Shown here: positions 61,094 through 64,000 of the stretch, in pieces
How the letters are laid out: each line of letters starts with the position of its first letter
Position numbering within the stretch: the first letter of the stretch is position 1
From: Flavobacterium sp. W4I14
Lineage (GTDB): Bacteria > Bacteroidota > Bacteroidia > Sphingobacteriales > Sphingobacteriaceae
NCBI GenBank assembly: GCA_030817875.1
Contig: JAUSZU010000001.1
Span: forward strand, 2,604,001 to 2,668,000
Direction: 5' to 3'
DNA length: 64,000 bases
The notes under the pieces: model-generated
The model's input: the letters and a program-made list of their open reading frames with translations, nothing else
Told to the model about the DNA's origin: nothing
Databases searched by the model: none
Position numbers and translations under genes: made by a program

Positions 61094-64000
61094 CTATTTG
61101 AAATTCCTTCCCCTATGGAATGCATCTTTCGGTGCTTCTTCCCTTACCTGTGACCGTTTATCCTGCGCAGGATAAGGCGCGGTTTTCTCATCACCCCTGG
61201 CCAAAGTCAACACCGGTAGCTCATCGGTTTCCCGCTGTACCAGCTTGCTCAGCATTTTGGTGAAATCAAAACACTTGCTCACAATCACATGCACCACCTG
61301 TCCTTCGCGCTGTAACCTGCCTTCAACCATCAGCAGTCTGGAATGCAATATTTCCTTTCTAAAGGTTTCAAACAACTTTTCAAACACCACCAGGTTGGAA
61401 TAGCCCGTTTCATCTTCAATGGTGATAAAACATACCCCGCCAGCAGTTCAGGGTCTTTGCCTAACCAGCACCAGCCCCGCGACCTTGACCAGCTGTCCAT
61501 CGATGGAATCATTATTGATCGTATGACAGGACCGGATATTCAGCATATCCAATTGTGAGCGCACAAAACTCACCGGGTGTGCTTTCAGTGACAGACCTAC
61601 AGTGGCATAATCCTGCACGACATGCTCACCCTTACTCATCAGCGGCAGCTCCACCTGCGTTTCCAATACGCTCTCTGAAGGTTGACCCTTAAACATCTCC
61701 ACCGGCATATCGTGCAGGGCAGAAACTTCCCACAAGGCTTTCCTCCGGTCAAGGCCCATTGAACGGAACGCATCTGCATCAGCCAGTTTTTCCAGTGAAG
61801 CAAGTGATACGCCTGCATCGCGCAAAGCAGTAATACTCCTAAATCCTGCTCCCCGGGCCAAGACCAGCAGTTCCATCTCCTCTTCCCGCAATCCCTTGAT
61901 CTGCCTGAAGCCCAAACGGACCGTAAAATATTTCACCGTCTTTTCTTCCAGTAAATTATCCCATAGCGAGCAGTTCACATCCACTTCCTTTACTTCAACG
62001 CCATGTTTCTGTGCATCGATCACAATCTGCGCAGGCTGGTAAAAACCCATGGGCATACTGTTCAGCAAAGCAGCCGCAAATGCATCGGGATAATAATGCT
62101 TCAGCCAGCAGGATACATAGACCAGCAAGGCAAAACTGGCCGCATGGCTTTCTGGGAAACCATAACTTCCAAATCCCTCCAGCTGCTTGAATATCCTACG
62201 GGCAAATTCCTCGGTATATCCTTTGCCCATCATCCCCTCGATCAGTTTCTGTTCATACTGGTTCACCATCCCTTTAAACTTGAAGGTAGCCATACTTCTG
62301 CGCAGGCCGTCCGCCTCCGCGGGCGTAAACCCGGCGGCGACAATCGCAATCTTCATCGCCTGTTCCTGGAAAAGCGGTACGCCGAGCGTACGCCCCAAAA
62401 TTTCCTCCAACTCTTTGGACGGATACACCACGGGTTCTTCTTTATTTCTCCGCCTTAGATAAGGGTGCACCATGTCCCCCTGGATCGGCCCCGGGCGGAC
62501 GATCGCTACTTCAATCACCAGGTCATAAAATTCCCTGGGCTTTAACCTGGGCAGCATCGACATCTGTGCCCGGCTTTCGATCTGGAATACGCCAAGGGTA
62601 TCCGCCAGACAGATCATATCATATACATCCGGATCATCCTGGGGAATATTGGCCAGTGTATATTGCCTGCCGTAATGATCGCGGCACAGATCAAAAGCCT
62701 TGCGGATACAGGTCAGCATTCCCAGTGCCAGCACATCCACCTTTAAAAAGCCCAGTGCATCAATATCATCCTTGTTCCATTCGATATTGGTCCGGTCTTC
62801 CATCCGTGCATTCAGGATCGGGCACAGATCCGTGAGCTTCCCCTGCGTCACCACGAAACCACCGGTATGCTGTCCCAGCTGTCTTGGAAAGCCCATCATC
62901 TGCCCGGTCAGTTCCAGCGTCTTTTTCAAATGCGGGTCATCCGGATCCAGGCCAGATTCTGTAACCCGTTTTCCTTCAAACCACTCGTCTGTATATTCCC
63001 AGAGCGAACCGGAAAGCCGGTTGATCGTATCTACCGATAAACCCATTGCCTTGCCCACATCCCGGATCGCCCCTTTCTGGTGCTGCTGGGTAACCGTGGC
63101 GACAATAGCTGCACGGTCGCGGCCATATTTGTTATAAATGTACTGGATGATCTCTTCCCGCCTTTCATGCTCAAAATCCACATCAATGTCCGGAGGTTCG
63201 TTCCGCTCAGAAGAAATGAACCGCTCAAAGAGCAGGTCAAACTTCATCGGGTTGACCGAAGTAATGCCCAGGCAAAAGCAGATTGCAGAGTTTGCGGCCG
63301 ATCCCCTTCCCTGGCAAAGAATCCCCCTGCTCCTTGCTTCCCGCACAATATCCTCCACAAAAAGGAAGTAATTCGCGTAATCCATCTGCCGGACAAAAGA
63401 CATTTCATGATTCACCATATTGACCACCTTTTCCGGGATCACCTCGCCATAAAAATCATGTGCACCCTTCCAGGTCAGGTATTCCAGTTCTTCCAGCGGA
63501 GCGCGCCCACTCCGGTTGATCTCCTCAGGGTACACATATTTCAGCTCGTCCAGCGAAAAGTTACAGGCATCAGCAATCACCATCGTATTTTCAATGGCCG
63601 AAGGATACCTCCTGAACAAACGCTCCATCTCCGCCACTTCTTTCATATAGCGCTCCGCGTTCTGGTGCAAACGGAAACCCGCCTCCTGAACCGTACATTT
63701 CTCCCGCACGCAGGTCAGCACATCCTGCAATTCGCGGCGCGACGGATCATGGTAATGCACATCATTGGTCGCCACCACCGGGATCCCGTAAAAATCAGAT
63801 AGCTGGGCGGTGCGGAAAATCAGTTTATCGTCATTCCCCTGATAGGTCCTTGTTGCCGCAAGATACAGTTGGCCGCCAAATGCCTCCCGGTACTGCGCCA
63901 ATGCCAACACGAAATCCGGATCATATTCAAACCTGCGGTTCAATACCCCGGGCATCACCAGGATAAAGATCATGCCCTTACTGTGCGCATACACATCAGC
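61094..64000 (-). pseudogene. dnaE2: Error-prone DNA polymerase DnaE2/ImuC, interrupted by an in-frame TGA and partial at the 5' end
   Basis: The minus strand is open from the window edge to a TGA at 61448-61450, giving an alpha-subunit-like C-family polymerase. The PHP domain remnant (FYGIPVVATNDVHYHDPSRR), the palm with PPDIDVDFEHERRE and LGFLKVDVLALG aspartates, GQHTGGFVVTQG, and the HhH/OB C-terminus are present. The same frame continues past the TGA (TAGGVCFITIEDETGYSNLV, then VFEKLFETFRKEILHSRLL) to TAG 61094-61096, completing the OB fold. The normal residue is Gly (RQRPGTAxG), so GGA to TGA is a one-base change. DnaE2 does lesion bypass in SOS mutagenesis, usually with ImuA/ImuB, which would lie outside the window to the right. 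Truncation would remove about 118 residues. Confidence 0.85.

Noticed and set aside
54652..61450. General stop-codon reassignment explaining the in-frame TAG and TGA codons
   Set aside because: Both TAG and TGA, as well as TAA, serve as normal ends of many intact genes here, so the genetic code is standard and the internal stops are local lesions or errors.
1..64000. CRISPR array or tRNA/rRNA genes
   Set aside because: No regularly spaced identical repeats with variable spacers and no cloverleaf-like sequence ending in CCA were seen on reading. The only regular repeats are the short AGTGGCC units near 43.5 kb.

Overview
The window is from a Bacteroidota genome, most likely a Sphingobacteriaceae (Pedobacter-like) soil or freshwater bacterium. 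The reasons are two SusC/SusD pairs, a FecI/FecR sigma/anti-sigma couple next to an STN-bearing SusC, promoters of the TTG / TAnnTTTG type, AT-rich intergenic DNA, and IS elements typical of the phylum (ISAon1-like, IS110). Strain and genus are inference; there is no rRNA in the window.

Layout. 1-2.4 kb: the start of a secreted protein leaving the window, a LytTR response regulator, then decayed mobile DNA. 2.4-41.3 kb: a large polysaccharide-utilisation region in two halves. The first half (+ strand) is sigma factor, FecR, SusC with STN domain, SusD, an IPT/NHL lipoprotein, a beta-helix protein and a truncated LacI gene. A divergent pair follows, GH89 (-, frameshifted) and GH35 (+), separated by a twin palindromic operator, then an AraC regulator. 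The second half is a minus-strand operon of about 17.7 kb: SusC, SusD, a fasciclin-like lipoprotein, GH31, an alginate-lyase-fold lyase (PL38-like), GH29, GH88, PL6, GH29, a DUF4955 beta-helix protein and GH105. GH95 and a PF14099-type lyase lie just beyond it. Lyases plus GH88/GH105 point to a uronate backbone. Three fucosidases, a beta-galactosidase and an alpha-GlcNAcase point to fucosylated, galactose- and amino-sugar-bearing branches. No sulfatase is present, which argues against a sulfated marine glycan.

41.4-51.1 kb is a decay zone: an ISAon1-type insertion sequence with perfect 24-bp ends but a broken transposase, AGTGGCC-type repeats, a second copy of a dispersed repeat also found near 2 kb, a truncated pseudopilin-like gene, a duplicated tail-fibre-like gene, an intact IS110 transposase with a strong upstream hairpin, and fragments of a short-chain dehydrogenase and a histidine kinase. 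Intact genes here are a DUF3891 protein, an ECF sigma factor and a single-domain response regulator.

51.1-58 kb is a DNA-repair cluster with two multidomain LigD-type proteins of different architecture: an exonuclease III-ligase-polymerase fusion (- strand) and a ligase-phosphoesterase-polymerase protein (+ strand). Three small genes lie between them, one with an in-frame TAG. No Ku gene is visible. 58-61 kb holds a DUF2306 membrane protein divergent from an HxlR regulator, and a secreted lactonase-type beta-propeller. The window ends in a dnaE2/imuC error-prone polymerase whose C-terminal OB region is cut off by one in-frame TGA. Several genes therefore carry single-base lesions (GH89, the HTH gene, dnaE2), which are either recent pseudogenisation or assembly errors.
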